DNA of 23,942 nucleotides from Chara braunii (lineage: Eukaryota > Streptophyta > Charophyceae > Charales > Characeae): the NCBI GenBank assembly GCA_003427395.1, contig BFEA01001230.1:36276-60217 (forward strand), written 5' to 3'. The translations under genes and the position numbers were made by a program. Position 1 is the first letter of the stretch. The number at the start of each line of letters is the position of its first letter. The notes under the pieces are model-generated. The model made no database searches, was not told where the DNA came from, and was given only the letters and a program-made list of their open reading frames with translations. Positions 1-8,354 of this stretch are shown piece after piece.

Positions 1-95
1 TCGTGGTGATCCAGCGTGCAACCGGCCAGTCTATCGTCAGCCCGACAGGACTTTCCGACTCGCTTCAAACACTCTGCCTAGCCACTGTTTCCCGG
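1..95 (+). other. Artefactual copy of 6221-6315 (mate-pair end)
   Basis: All 95 bases are identical, in the same orientation, to 6221-6315, and the match ends exactly where a transposase adapter begins at 96. In a circularised mate-pair fragment covering 134-6315, the right end (6315) is joined through the adapter to the left end (134), which gives this order. I therefore read this as an untrimmed sequencing read and not as a genomic repeat. A real second genomic copy is possible but would not explain the adapter. Confidence 0.9.
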
Positions 96-133
96 CTGTC
101 TCTTATACACATCTAGATGTGTATAAGAGACAG
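96..133. other. Nextera mate-pair junction adapter (synthetic)
   Basis: The 19-mer CTGTCTCTTATACACATCT at 96-114 is followed directly by its reverse complement AGATGTGTATAAGAGACAG at 115-133. These are two Tn5 mosaic ends head to head, the known circularisation junction of Nextera mate-pair libraries. There is no mismatch in 38 bases. Any protein predicted across it contains adapter-derived residues. True sequence starts at 134. Confidence 0.98.
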
Positions 134-232
134 GTGTGTGTGTGTTTGTAAGTGTGTATGTGTATGTGTGTGTTTGTAAGTGTGTGTGTGTGTGTGTGTA
201 AGTGTAAGTGTGTCTGTGCCTGCGCGTGAGAG
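134..232. repeat. (GT)n microsatellite with TGTAAG interruptions
   Basis: About 100 bases of GT repeats, broken by TTTGTAAG, TATG and TCTG units. Translations of it are low-complexity. It is the first genomic sequence after the adapter. Confidence 0.9.
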
Positions 233-813
233 TGTGTCTCGCCTTACTCACAACCTCGTTCCCCAACACACAGATTCCACTTGCACCCAAGGACCACCCT
301 GCGCCACACCCAGCTTACAACAGCGCAACTCGGCAATGGTGGCTGCTCCTTCCTGCTTGCCCGTGAGCGCGTGAGTGGCACGAGCTACAGCGCGGCAACG
401 CTTACGCAGCATGCAGCCAGCACCCGAACGCCGAATGTGGAGGCAGACCCTTTGCTATATCGAAGTGGCCTGCCTGTGTTCAGTCCCAGGAAGCTTCCAG
501 TAGGCCCCGGTAGCCTGAGCCACAGCACGAACGAGAACAGGCCTTGGGCCTGAGGTGGTTGCATGCCCCCAACTGTCTTTGGCCTGTGTTTGGCCCAGTA
601 CCCGTATCCAGCCCATGGCCTGCTTTCCATCCATTCACACAGGCGGCCCAGGACCTGGGTTCCCTCAACCAACTGACACCAGACTCATGCAACCTGCTAG
701 AGGCCCAATTTTGTGTGTCTGTGTCTTTTTTTCTTTTTTTCAATTTGCTTTTTATGGGTTTTTTTTTTTTTTTAAATACACGAAGTTCCAAAAAAAAAAC
801 TAAAAAATAAATT
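233..813. other. No gene seen; unique then T/A-rich sequence
   Basis: About 470 bases of mixed sequence with short overlapping open frames on both strands, none with a recognisable domain, are followed by T and A homopolymer runs from about 725. I see no RNA gene or coding signal. Confidence 0.6.
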
Positions 814-1048
814 GTTGTAAATCTTTGAAAGATCTACAACCCTATATTTTTTATTTAATTTTTTTGTTTTCGTTTTAGCCCTTAAAAAATCTGTGTTAAA
901 CCCAAAACAAAAACACTCATTTCATTTTCGTTTTTGTTTTTTCATTGTGTGTTTATATTTTTGATTTTTTTAAAATAGATTTAAGCATCAAAAAATAAAA
1001 ATAAAAATAAAAATACAGGGTTGTAGTCCTCAAGAAAACCTACAACCC
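814..1048. repeat. Pair of small hairpins bounding an A/T-rich segment
   Basis: Bases 814-840 form a near-perfect 27-base palindrome (GTTGTA arms with an ATCTTT/AAAGAT core). Bases 1018-1026 (GGGTTGTAG) and 1040-1048 (CTACAACCC) form a second stem. CTACAACCCT at 834-843 is also inverted at 1017-1026, so about 190 bases of A/T-rich DNA are bounded by inverted ends. This resembles a small non-autonomous foldback element; no target duplication is clear. Confidence 0.5.
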
Positions 1049-1175
1049 CATTTTTTTAATTTTGTTTTTTGGATAATTTGTAGCCCACGAAAAAAATCAT
1101 CCCGGACCCCGTTAATTCCCGTCCAACTAGAGTTTGAACGGGAGTTTAACGCGAATTCAACGTGCGTTGAATTTT

Positions 1176-2234
1176 TCAACGCGAAAGCCGCATTAAATCC
1201 AATTTCGGACACACATGATACGCATCTTTAATCGTGATATTATTCAGCTTTCGATAATCAATGCAAATGCAAATCCCCCCAACCTTTTTGGGTACTATCA
1301 CTACAGGAAAATACCATGGTCCTATAGCAGGTTCGATCCATCCATTAGCTTCGAACTCCTTAATCCGCTGAAAGACGGCCGATCGTTGATTTGGCAAGTA
1401 TCGGTAGGGAGCGCAACTAATGGGCGGATGATCTCCCGTGAGAATGGCATGTTCAATTACATTAGTTAACCCAATATCATTGTCATGCACGCTCAGCACT
1501 TTTGCGCAACCATTCAATACACGGATTAACGACTTCCGAAGTTCCACGTGAACGTGACTCGGGAGGGGGATCGTCGATTCCTCGGACATATTAAGGGGCA
1601 TATCGATCCAATCAACCGGTCGTTCCCGCCACTCATGGATACTAGAGAAAACGGAACTACTGGTGCGAAAAGAAAAGACAGTTGCTATCATCTGGGACTC
1701 AGCGGGACTGATCATCTCCGTTTCTTTAGTTTCAGGGTTTGTCTCTGAACCAACCGAAGTCAGTTCCACAATTAGCCCTGTTAGATTCGTCATTTCTTGC
1801 ATCACATTAGGTACATCATTTACCGGTGCTTCCGCCTCTTGTTTAATCAAGGCGATGGTGGCTCCTGTCGTTAATAACGATCGGGGTGGAAAAACAGAAA
1901 CGTCCAAATACTGTTCCGTTTGCTGATAACGCGTTCGTAAGGAAAGAGCTCCCTCGTACAAGGTGCGAGGGGGTTCCAAATCATCAGCCAGATCGGAAAC
2001 TTGTAATATGGGTTCTCTGAGGAGGACTGAAGGACTGACCTGGGTTGTTAGAGGCGTGAATGCACTGTCTTCAGAATCCACGTGGAAGCTTCGAGCGGTG
2101 TCGGGGCACACTCGAAATTCTTCGGGGGTTTCATGTTCGAAAAGTTCAACCATCGTTACTGGGCATCTCTTCTTCGTATTCTCGTTCCCTGATTCCATCC
2201 CCGAGGCGTTAGGGGGAGCACTCATCGGGATCAA
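1176..2234 (-). pseudogene. Gypsy pol: linker and N-terminal reverse transcriptase, truncated
   Basis: A 352-codon open frame. The first 240 or so residues are a poorly conserved linker. From about residue 265 the protein matches the start of Gypsy RT: TGDHPPISCAPYR, then IEPAIGPWYFPVVIVPKK, then IDYRKLNNITIKDAY, which are the fingers and first palm blocks. A full RT continues for well over 100 residues to the YxDD active site. Here it diverges right after KDAY and stops within about 15 codons, so the catalytic half is missing. The frame overlaps the protease frame by 26 bases and sits one base off it; the shift lies at or near a run of five C's on the minus strand at about 2214-2218. The first codon is TTG, so this was probably not an independent start but part of a Gag-Pol polyprotein. 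Confidence 0.85.
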
Positions 2235-2952
2235 TGCATCGAATCATCCCTATGTCAACTATTTGGGCCGGGCTGAGGATCCGCTTTATCGTTCGGGTGA
2301 AAACTCGCAAAGGAACAGTTTGAGGTTTTCCCCCGGTTTGTGTGAGTACCAATTGTCTCGAATCGAAATGCAGACGTGCGCCCATCGCCATTGCCCAAGG
2401 TAATCCCAACAACACAGAGTAGGAACGTACATCTATTACGAGTGCGTTAACAAGGACGTGTACTCGCCCGATCTTTACCGCCACGTTCTCGATAATGCCT
2501 ACAATGTTCATTGCTTCCTCATTAGCAGAGACACAGTTGTCTTTGCCCGATTGAGGAAGAATGGATCCAAGTCGTCCCGTCTTTTTAACAGTCTCCAATG
2601 ATATGGCCACTGCAGAAGACTCTTTGTCGATTAGGGCATTAAACGGTTTACCCCAAACTTCACAGTCACATTCCGCACTTTTCCATAGTACTGGCCGAAC
2701 TCGTACGAAGTGATCCTTTTCTGCTAAAGAGATCGTTGCTATTTGTGCGGCTTCGGGTTCTTTCGTGTCAGGCTCGGGAGGTGCAATCTCCTCGTTTCCT
2801 TCCTTCTTCCTCAACATCCGTTGTATGCGCTGAATCCGCCGCTGATAGGTGAAGCGCTTTTGATTTTTCTCGCAATGTTGTAGAAGTTTATCGTTCGCTG
2901 CTTTAGATATGGTGAGCAGATGTCCTACTGGGATAGGTACACGAATATCTAA
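2209..2952 (-). pseudogene. Gypsy pol: retropepsin-like protease region with altered active site
   Basis: This is the same reading frame as gag and stays open after the gag TAA (2953-2955) to 2209. Residues around 2640-2600 read PFNALIDKESSAVAISLETV, which has the layout of a retropepsin active-site strand. The expected Asp-Thr/Ser-Gly signature is Asp-Lys-Glu here: the Asp is kept and the Gly is lost. A second hydrophobic strand (VLVNALVIDVRSYSVLLGLPW, split by normal family variation) matches the later ILGxxW/LPW region of Gypsy proteases. In the family this enzyme cuts the Gag-Pol polyprotein as a dimer. With the signature changed, activity is doubtful, unless this lineage really uses a variant motif. 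Confidence 0.65.
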
Positions 2953-4296
2953 TTACTTAAGCGTTTTCAATACATCAATATCTCGTGTCCGAAACCATGG
3001 TCCGGAATTGGACTCGCGATCGACCCACTCGAGATCATCTTGGGCCGATCGGATCGCTCCGATCATTCCGGCAAGATGGAGATACTCGAGGGGATTGACC
3101 ACGTCAGCTGCGTCAGAGGAAGAAGCTCCTGAGGTCAACGCTATTATCGCTGAAGAGGAAGGCTGTTCTGGAGCATACGCTACGAGCTCTCCTCCCTGGT
3201 CCGGGTCCATCAGAGCGGTCACTCGTCCTTGAGTAAGGGCGACAGGGGCCGCAGCAGGGGGACGCTGATTACGTTTCGGCTGCGGACAGTCTTGGGCAAA
3301 ATGCCCGGGCTGTTTGCAGTTGAAACACTCGATCTTTGCTGCCGGATTAGCCAGATGGGGATATTGAGGGGCGAATCCTGGAGCAGGCGGAGCAGGTAAA
3401 AGCGAAAACGATGCAGGGGCAGGCCGAGCAGGAGCTGGATTAGGCTTAATGAGGCTGCTCATTATTTGTTTCATTCGTTCCATATGAGCGGCTTGCTTTC
3501 GGATCAGGTTGCCCATCCATTCGGACTGCTTAGTAGTAGCCGTGTGGATCATCTGGGCAAGGTGTAGATTGGTTACGGTCAGGGAGGGGGGTTCAGATGA
3601 AGTTCCGCTTCTAACGACTGCGATCGATTGATTCACCGGGGGAGAGGGAGGAGAAGCAATTGGGATATCGAAAACGATTCCACCGGGAAGGTCATGGTCG
3701 GGGTGGGGATAAAACCATTCGACCACCTGTAGCCATGATCACCTTTTGGCCGTTACATCCCGTATGGTATCTGTAATGTCCTCGTCTCCTTGGCTGATAT
3801 ATTTTTTTGTATCAGCCAAGTCTAGCTCCAACGCTCTAGTGATGATAGCCGATAACTGGTGTGTTTTCGGCGGAACCTTTTTCTGCAATTTCCCTTTCAC
3901 TGTCGGACTTCGTAGGTGATCGATGAACAAATCTCGAGCGGATTTCTCATCCCGCCCGGATTTGTCCAACGTGGTTTGAAAACGATCGACGAAATCGGGC
4001 AACAACTCCCCTGGTCCTTGGGGTCGATTTTTTAGCACGTACCAGGCGGCATCTTCACTGACTGTATCGAATCGAGCCAAAAAGGCTGTCTTGAAAGTAG
4101 CCCAAACTACCCATGTATGTTTCCTAAACCAGTCATGTGACATGTTGCGGAGTAGCAATGTCAAAGCGCGGGGGAGATCGGCTGCGCTGTAGTTCTGAGC
4201 TTCGACAGCTTCCAGCCAAGCCTCGGGATGAGTATGGTTAGGGAAGAAGCGGAAGGGGGCAGGGATGCTAACGATCACCCTAGTACCGTCCACCAT
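2953..4296 (-). pseudogene. Gypsy gag: capsid domain plus CCHC zinc knuckle, one internal TGA
   Basis: The first ATG is at 4296. Residues 10-140 look like a retrotransposon gag domain (PEAWLEAVEAQNY, WATFKTAFLARFD, LPDFVDRFQTTLD), the capsid part that assembles virus-like particles. A TGA at 3739-3741 interrupts the frame, which then stays open in phase to a TAA at 2953-2955. The second part has a P/A-rich stretch and one zinc knuckle, CFNCKQPGHFAQDC (C-x2-C-x4-H-x4-C), which binds RNA. The frame is also open upstream of the ATG back to a stop near 4394, with basic residues but no earlier ATG. Gag and protease share one frame, as in many chromoviruses, so the stops look like decay; readthrough cannot be excluded from one copy. 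Confidence 0.85.
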
Positions 4297-4420
4297 TGGT
4301 ATTGCTGGTGCAGCCGCACTAGACTGAGACCGGGTTACTGGGCGATCCCGACGAGTTAGTTGAGGGTCTCTCCTACCTTTCGCGAGTTCGACTTACTACC
4401 ATCAGAACCGACACGTGTCG

Positions 4421-4432
4421 GCTCCGATACCA
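4421..4432 (-). promoter_or_regulatory. Primer-binding site, initiator-Met tRNA type (element 1)
   Basis: The minus strand reads TGGTATCGGAGC, one base off the plant tRNA-iMet binding site TGGTATCAGAGC. It lies 125 bases upstream of the gag ATG, as expected. It sets the minus-strand orientation of the element and places the 3' end of its 5' LTR close to 4433. A perfect 14-base palindrome (CCGACACGTGTCGG, 4408-4421) abuts it. Confidence 0.8.
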
Positions 4433-5766
4433 ACCTCACGCCCTGTGCTGTCTTCCGTTCGGAGTGTTAGGCAGGCAGAAAGAGGCCCAGAAAAACAGCA
4501 AGATGGGGTGTGCCAAGGATTTTTGGAAATTGAGTGTGGGGACACAGATGGAACTGAAATCCCCCCCGTGTAGGTCCGATGTAGCAAGTCGATTAATTTC
4601 GCGCGTCGCAGAATGCGCGCGACATCATGGCGCGAAAACAAAAAGATCCAAATTCAATCCAAAAAGTACTGTCGGGCTTCCCACCGGGCTACGGCCCGTC
4701 GTTTAGAACGGAAAGGCCTTGGCACGCTTCGCGTGTCTCGTTTTCGTATCAGATCTCGTCGTCGTTCGCTGGTCAGTTCCGAGTCCGACGTGGATGGTCT
4801 CAGTCGAGTGGCTCTTTCCTTATGCTCGTCCTCACTCCGTATTCGGTAGTGGAAGCCCTTCGCTTCGTAGCGATCGAAACGNTGGCACTNCGTGCACAGA
4901 GTGCGGGGCCAATGGGGCGNCACNGCCGTCCACGGAATGACGATCAGCTCGTTAAACGNCAACAATATCGAGTAGGGTGGAAAGTGTGTATCGATAATGA
5001 CAAATCCGGCGTCTACGAACCCTGAACAACGATCGGCCGGAGGGAAGTAATAGTGCCCGCCGATTTGTGCGACGGCTTCTCGTACGTCCCACTCACATAC
5101 ACGTGTCCTTTCCTCGTTGTAGGGAAAGGGTCGCGTTGGAATGGGAGATACGGGAGGCTGGCGCCCAACCGAAGGGTACTTGTCAGTCCACATGACAATC
5201 AATCACAAATATCCCGAGACGTCATTAAAAGCAGAAGCGATTCACGCGACCCTCAATCAACCCTTTTGACACAAGAGCGAGGGCAAACACACATCCACTT
5301 GATCATGCATATGACTAAGGGACCGATCCGCGACTCAGTTTAACACAACGTTGGTCCCTGACGCCTTATTTCTCAAGGCCGCCCGGTGGCTTGGCTGTTG
5401 ATGTCGTGCAGCATAAGGCAGATGACATGCGTAGTGCATTCGGAACCACAAATCTAAACACTCTTGCATTCTCGAACAAAATCCCGACGACAATCGTCTA
5501 ATCAATACGAAAGGAGTCACACATTTCCATACGTGCCTTCATTGTGGAAGGTGCGAAAATGAGACATGCACAGAAAAAGATGGATCGCATTGCACAGTAC
5601 ACACGCATCCCCCGTCCACAAGACAAGAAGATAGGGTCCTTGCATAGGAGGATTACCTAGGAAACTAATGGAAGAGTTTCGGAAGAAGTTCTTTCACACA
5701 GAAACAGGATGCCGACTCATTCCCATTCAAGAGAGGGACAATCATTCAGACGCATCGCCTTTCGAG

Positions 5767-5770
<4 letters not shown>

Positions 5771-5805
<35 letters not shown>

Positions 5806-5812
5806 AGAGAGT
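5771..5812. repeat. (GA)n microsatellite
   Basis: Fourteen uninterrupted GA units (5771-5798), then a few A-interrupted GA units. Arg/Glu-repeat translations across it are artefacts. Confidence 0.9.
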
Positions 5813-6009
5813 CGAGGGAAAGAAAGTCCAAAATAAAAGATGACAAGGTCCAGGAAGAGAAAAGTTCGGCGTCACCGCCGTACACTGGCGCCAAAGATAA
5901 CAATCCGCAACAAAGGCCCATTCGCCGTTAATTCCAATATGGCCCCGGGCCAATAATGCATCAGTATTGTTAGATGGTATCTCGGTTAGTTGGGCAAGTT
6001 TAGTTTAGG

Positions 6010-6067
6010 AATCTTGAAATAAGAAATGGGATTGTTCTAGAACAATCCCACTTCTTATTTCAAGATT
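6010..6067. repeat. 58-base near-perfect palindrome (long hairpin)
   Basis: The two 29-base arms meet at TTCT|AGAA (6038/6039) and differ at one position (A at 6026 against C at 6051, where T would pair). Flanking bases (GTTTAGG on the left, GCTAACC on the right) extend the symmetry imperfectly. A transcript would fold into a stem of about 28 pairs with no loop. It could be a foldback element, a recombination scar or a small-RNA precursor; nothing here decides. Confidence 0.85.
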
Positions 6068-6220
6068 GCTAACCTATTATTAATTTGAGTTTTAAGTTAT
6101 TACTTCTCTTAGCTTTAATGGAAGTTTAGTCGTGAATAAATAAAATTACAATCTCCCACCACTGCGATCGTCACCCCTCTGTCGTAAACTCGACACAGTT
6201 TACCCAGATCCCACAATCCG

Positions 6221-6315
6221 TCGTGGTGATCCAGCGTGCAACCGGCCAGTCTATCGTCAGCCCGACAGGACTTTCCGACTCGCTTCAAACACTCTGCCTA
6301 GCCACTGTTTCCCGG
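6221..6315. other. Genomic source of the duplicated 1-95 segment
   Basis: Identical to 1-95. The identity ends at 6315/6316, where this copy continues with AAGCTGG and the other enters the adapter. 6315 is therefore the probable right end of the circularised mate-pair fragment. Confidence 0.85.
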
Positions 6316-6368
6316 AAGCTGGCTTGAGAGTCGAGAACGTAAGAGAGCTTTGCGGACGCGCTTGCGGG

Positions 6369-6376
6369 TTTTATAG
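6369..6376 (-). promoter_or_regulatory. TATA box, candidate LTR promoter of element 1
   Basis: The minus strand reads CTATAAAA, a strong plant TATA box, upstream of and in the same direction as the element 1 primer-binding site and gag. ATTGG/CCAAT motifs lie about 140 and 185 bases further upstream (6507-6515 and 6555-6563). Transcription would start about 30 bases on, near 6340. The link to element 1 is inferred from orientation only. Confidence 0.45.
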
Positions 6377-6506
6377 TTGCGACAGGGGAGATAGAAGGGG
6401 GAAAAGGTGACAGGAAAGATGAGGTGTACGAGGAGAAGCAGGAGGAGAAGACTTTGAGAAGAGTGCTCTACGAACGCCATGCTGATCCCTCGGAACTCAA
6501 GGTTCA

Positions 6507-6563
6507 ACCAATCAGATTCGTCGTGCGATAGGAAGGTCCTATCGATCCACGCACCTGATTGGT
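6507..6563. repeat. Nested inverted repeat upstream of the TATA box
   Basis: Outer arms ACCAATCAG (6507-6515) and CTGATTGGT (6555-6563) enclose inner arms CGATAGGA (6526-6533) and TCCTATCG (6537-6544). All four arms pair perfectly. The outer arms carry CCAAT boxes in both orientations. Confidence 0.75.
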
Positions 6564-6599
6564 GAGCGGGAGTTATCGGGGGATCAACCGGGCGTCGTA

Positions 6600-7330
6600 C
6601 GCCAGACGTAGAGGGTGAGAAGAGAAAAGGCGTGAGAGTTGGCGCAAGACGGGTCCAAGATTCAGATGATCAAGAAAGTGAAATGGGTGCGCGAAAGCAA
6701 GGCGGGAGAGAGAGAGAGGGAGAAGGAAAAACAGTTACGGGGAGAGAGAAAAAGGAGGGAGAAGGGAAGGGAGGCGCGGGAGGGAGCGATGCGGGAGACA
6801 AAGAGGAGGAAGCTTTTGCATGCACGGTGCTGTCAACAAAAAACGAAAAAGGCACCAAAACAGTTACAGCTTGCTTCTATCCTAATTCAAAATTGAAATC
6901 ACCATATCCGCGCGCGAAAAAGCGACGCGGGAAAAGAAAATTCTACGCCTATTCGTATTCACGCAAAATTCCGAGAGTTTTCCCTGACGGCGCAAGAACA
7001 TTCACACACCCAAAAAAAGACACGTCGAAGTTCCGCTTATCCCGGAATTCCCAACTACCGAGCCCAATTCCCAGTGCGCTCGCTAAGGCGCACGTAAATT
7101 CCCATGTATTTCCCGACTTTGCAAGAAGAGAAACAGAACTCAGCAATCGAAAAAGCTCTTAAAAAGGAAAATGCGGCACCCGAAAGAAAGAACTCAAAAC
7201 GGGGTTTTCCCAGGGTTGGTATGATACAAGCAAAAGAAAGGGTACGAAAGATGGCACGGGGTCGGGAAGTGGTTCGTCACATCTCTGCTCTGGCACTGGC
7301 TGTCTTCTTGCTTGCTGACGAGGCACTTGA
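6600..7330. other. No gene; purine-rich then mixed sequence
   Basis: From 6700 to 6810 the plus strand is strongly G/A-rich, giving Arg/Glu/Lys/Gly-rich open frames that look like composition effects. From 6870 to 7160 there is mixed sequence with CG-rich spots (CGCGCGCG near 6910). I recognise no domain or RNA. Confidence 0.55.
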
Positions 7331-7334
7331 CACG

Positions 7335-7415
7335 CTGTCTTGGCATTGCATGATGTGCCGCATGCCATACTGTCTTGGCATTGCTGACGTGGCGCATGCC
7401 ACACTGTCTTCGACA
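7335..7415. repeat. Short tandem repeat, about 35-bp unit
   Basis: CTGTCTTGGCATTGC and its variants start at 7335, 7370 and 7404 (spacing 35 and 34), followed by similar GACGTGGCGCATGCCA or ATGTGCCGCATGCCA sequence. There are about 2.3 units. The short Cys/Met/His-rich open frames here come from the repeat. Confidence 0.75.
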
Positions 7416-7899
7416 CTGATTGGGATACGACAAGGAGGGATATCGCGATTTGTGGGATTGACAAAGTGAGAGAGAGGAGACTTACCTGTTGTTGCTGTCG
7501 ATATTGCGTGCTGCTCAGACATCTTCATGGGAGTTCAATGCCTACGTGGCACTACGATGTGATCAGACCTCGTCAGGCTCGTTTCTGGGACACTGCTTGA
7601 TGACGTGGAGAAGAGGAGGCGGCCGAAGAAGAAGTGGGGACTACGGAGTTTCTATCTAAGTGGACATTGATGGTTACTTTCTCTTCCACCTTCTAGGTAT
7701 ATCCTCCACGTCTTCTCCTTCGTCCTCTGGTTACAAAACATTGTATTATAGACCGTTGACAGAAGTGGATTGGTTACCACTTGCCCTTATGTTTGTTTCG
7801 GCAGGATCCATGAACTTCACCATAGACCGAATAGCTCGCGAGCCTTTTCCGCTCTTTTCCAACATGCTGCAGTCCCCATCGAGTTGGTCCCAATTGGGT
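7416..7899. other. No gene recognised; may include more organelle-derived sequence
   Basis: Mixed sequence directly left of the LSU rRNA fragment. A plus-strand open frame (7660-8070) runs through it and the rRNA fragment, so it is probably spurious. Minus-strand text at about 7735-7899 may still be rRNA-derived, but I cannot align it with confidence. Confidence 0.5.
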
Positions 7900-8028
7900 G
7901 AGTTGGATGCTTTTTTTGTCTGTTTTTGCAAAGAAAAACACTCCTTTTCCCGAAGTTACGGAGTCATTTTGCCGAGTTCCTTCAACATGGTTATCTCAAG
8001 CGCCTTAGTATACTCTATCAGCGCTGAG
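7900..8028 (-). pseudogene. Organellar LSU (23S-type) rRNA fragment, probable NUMT
   Basis: Read on the minus strand, AGAGTATACTAAGGCGCTTGAG, then AAGGAACTCGGCAAAATGA and CCGTAACTTCGGGA, is the highly conserved bacterial-type LSU rRNA stretch around E. coli 23S positions 1640-1720. The CCATGTTGAAGG variant looks plant mitochondrial. Similarity fades beyond both ends, and just downstream a loop that is normally conserved appears to be missing between GACTG and CAGCATG (about 7868-7878). This is a fragment, not a functional rRNA, so nuclear insertion of organelle DNA is the simplest reading. The mitochondrial rather than plastid source is less sure. (The first quoted string is two adjacent conserved words, AGAGTATACTAAGG and CGCTTGAG.). 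Confidence 0.8.
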
Positions 8029-8231
8029 TTATCTTGTATTTGGACACTTGACGAGTTTCCTCCAGACTAGGTTCATTGCATTATTATTATTACTCCTTTG
8101 ACCAAGTAAGTTAGGATCAAGGTGAAGCGATTTGGACAAACGAACATTCAATTGGACAATCATCAAACTGAATTGGTCAGTTTTATTTTCCTATTTAGTA
8201 CATTATTGGAACCGATTTGGGCAGCCGATAT

Positions 8232-8354
8232 AGGTTGGGATAAGTGACGAGCACTTTGGACATATCAGATTTAGGTTGGGAGAAGCAATGGGCATTTTGG
8301 ACATACTGTATATAGGTTGGGATAAATGATGACCATTTTGGACAGAATGATTTA
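8232..8354. repeat. Three 41-bp tandem repeats inside the TIR element
   Basis: AGGTTGGGATAAGTGACGAGC-type units start at 8232, 8273 and 8314, exactly 41 bases apart, each with a TTTGGACA word at the same offset. More TTTGGACA-like words lie nearby. Subterminal repeats of this kind are often transposase-binding arrays; that role is only a possibility here. Confidence 0.8.

Larger units (their letters stand above)
1176..4432 (-). mobile_element. Truncated Ty3/Gypsy LTR retrotransposon, element 1 (internal part)
   Basis: On the minus strand the order is primer-binding site, gag, protease and the start of reverse transcriptase. This gag-pro-RT arrangement of one fused polyprotein is typical of Metaviridae. 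The element ends inside RT near 1176. No RT catalytic YxDD motif, RNase H, integrase or 3' LTR is present in the window, and the DNA beyond is unrelated A/T-rich sequence. The coding part carries two in-frame stops and one frame change, so it is inactive. The 5' LTR would lie to the right of 4432. Confidence 0.85.
4433..6368 (-). other. Presumed 5' LTR/leader of element 1; no gene; five Ns
   Basis: Nearly 2 kb between the primer-binding site and a good minus-strand TATA box. I see no coding domain, only short mutually overlapping open frames. Single N bases occur at 4882, 4890, 4920, 4924 and 4959, which suggests a collapsed or polymorphic repeat. With only one LTR in the window the limits cannot be set. 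The extent as R-U5 is inference, and a nested insertion inside this stretch is equally possible. Confidence 0.4.

Noticed and set aside
1328-1344. GGTTCGATCC as a tRNA B box
   Set aside because: It lies in the antisense of recognisable reverse transcriptase coding text.
1-6315. 1-95 and 6221-6315 as two LTRs or a terminal repeat of element 1
   Set aside because: The left copy ends exactly at a synthetic adapter, and its order fits a circularised mate-pair fragment; a biological repeat is not needed.
6632-7162. 176-codon plus-strand Gly/Glu/Arg-rich frame
   Set aside because: Purine-rich composition, no domain, and no support from its second half.
7660-8070. 136-codon plus-strand open frame
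   Set aside because: It runs antisense through conserved LSU rRNA sequence, a common source of false proteins.
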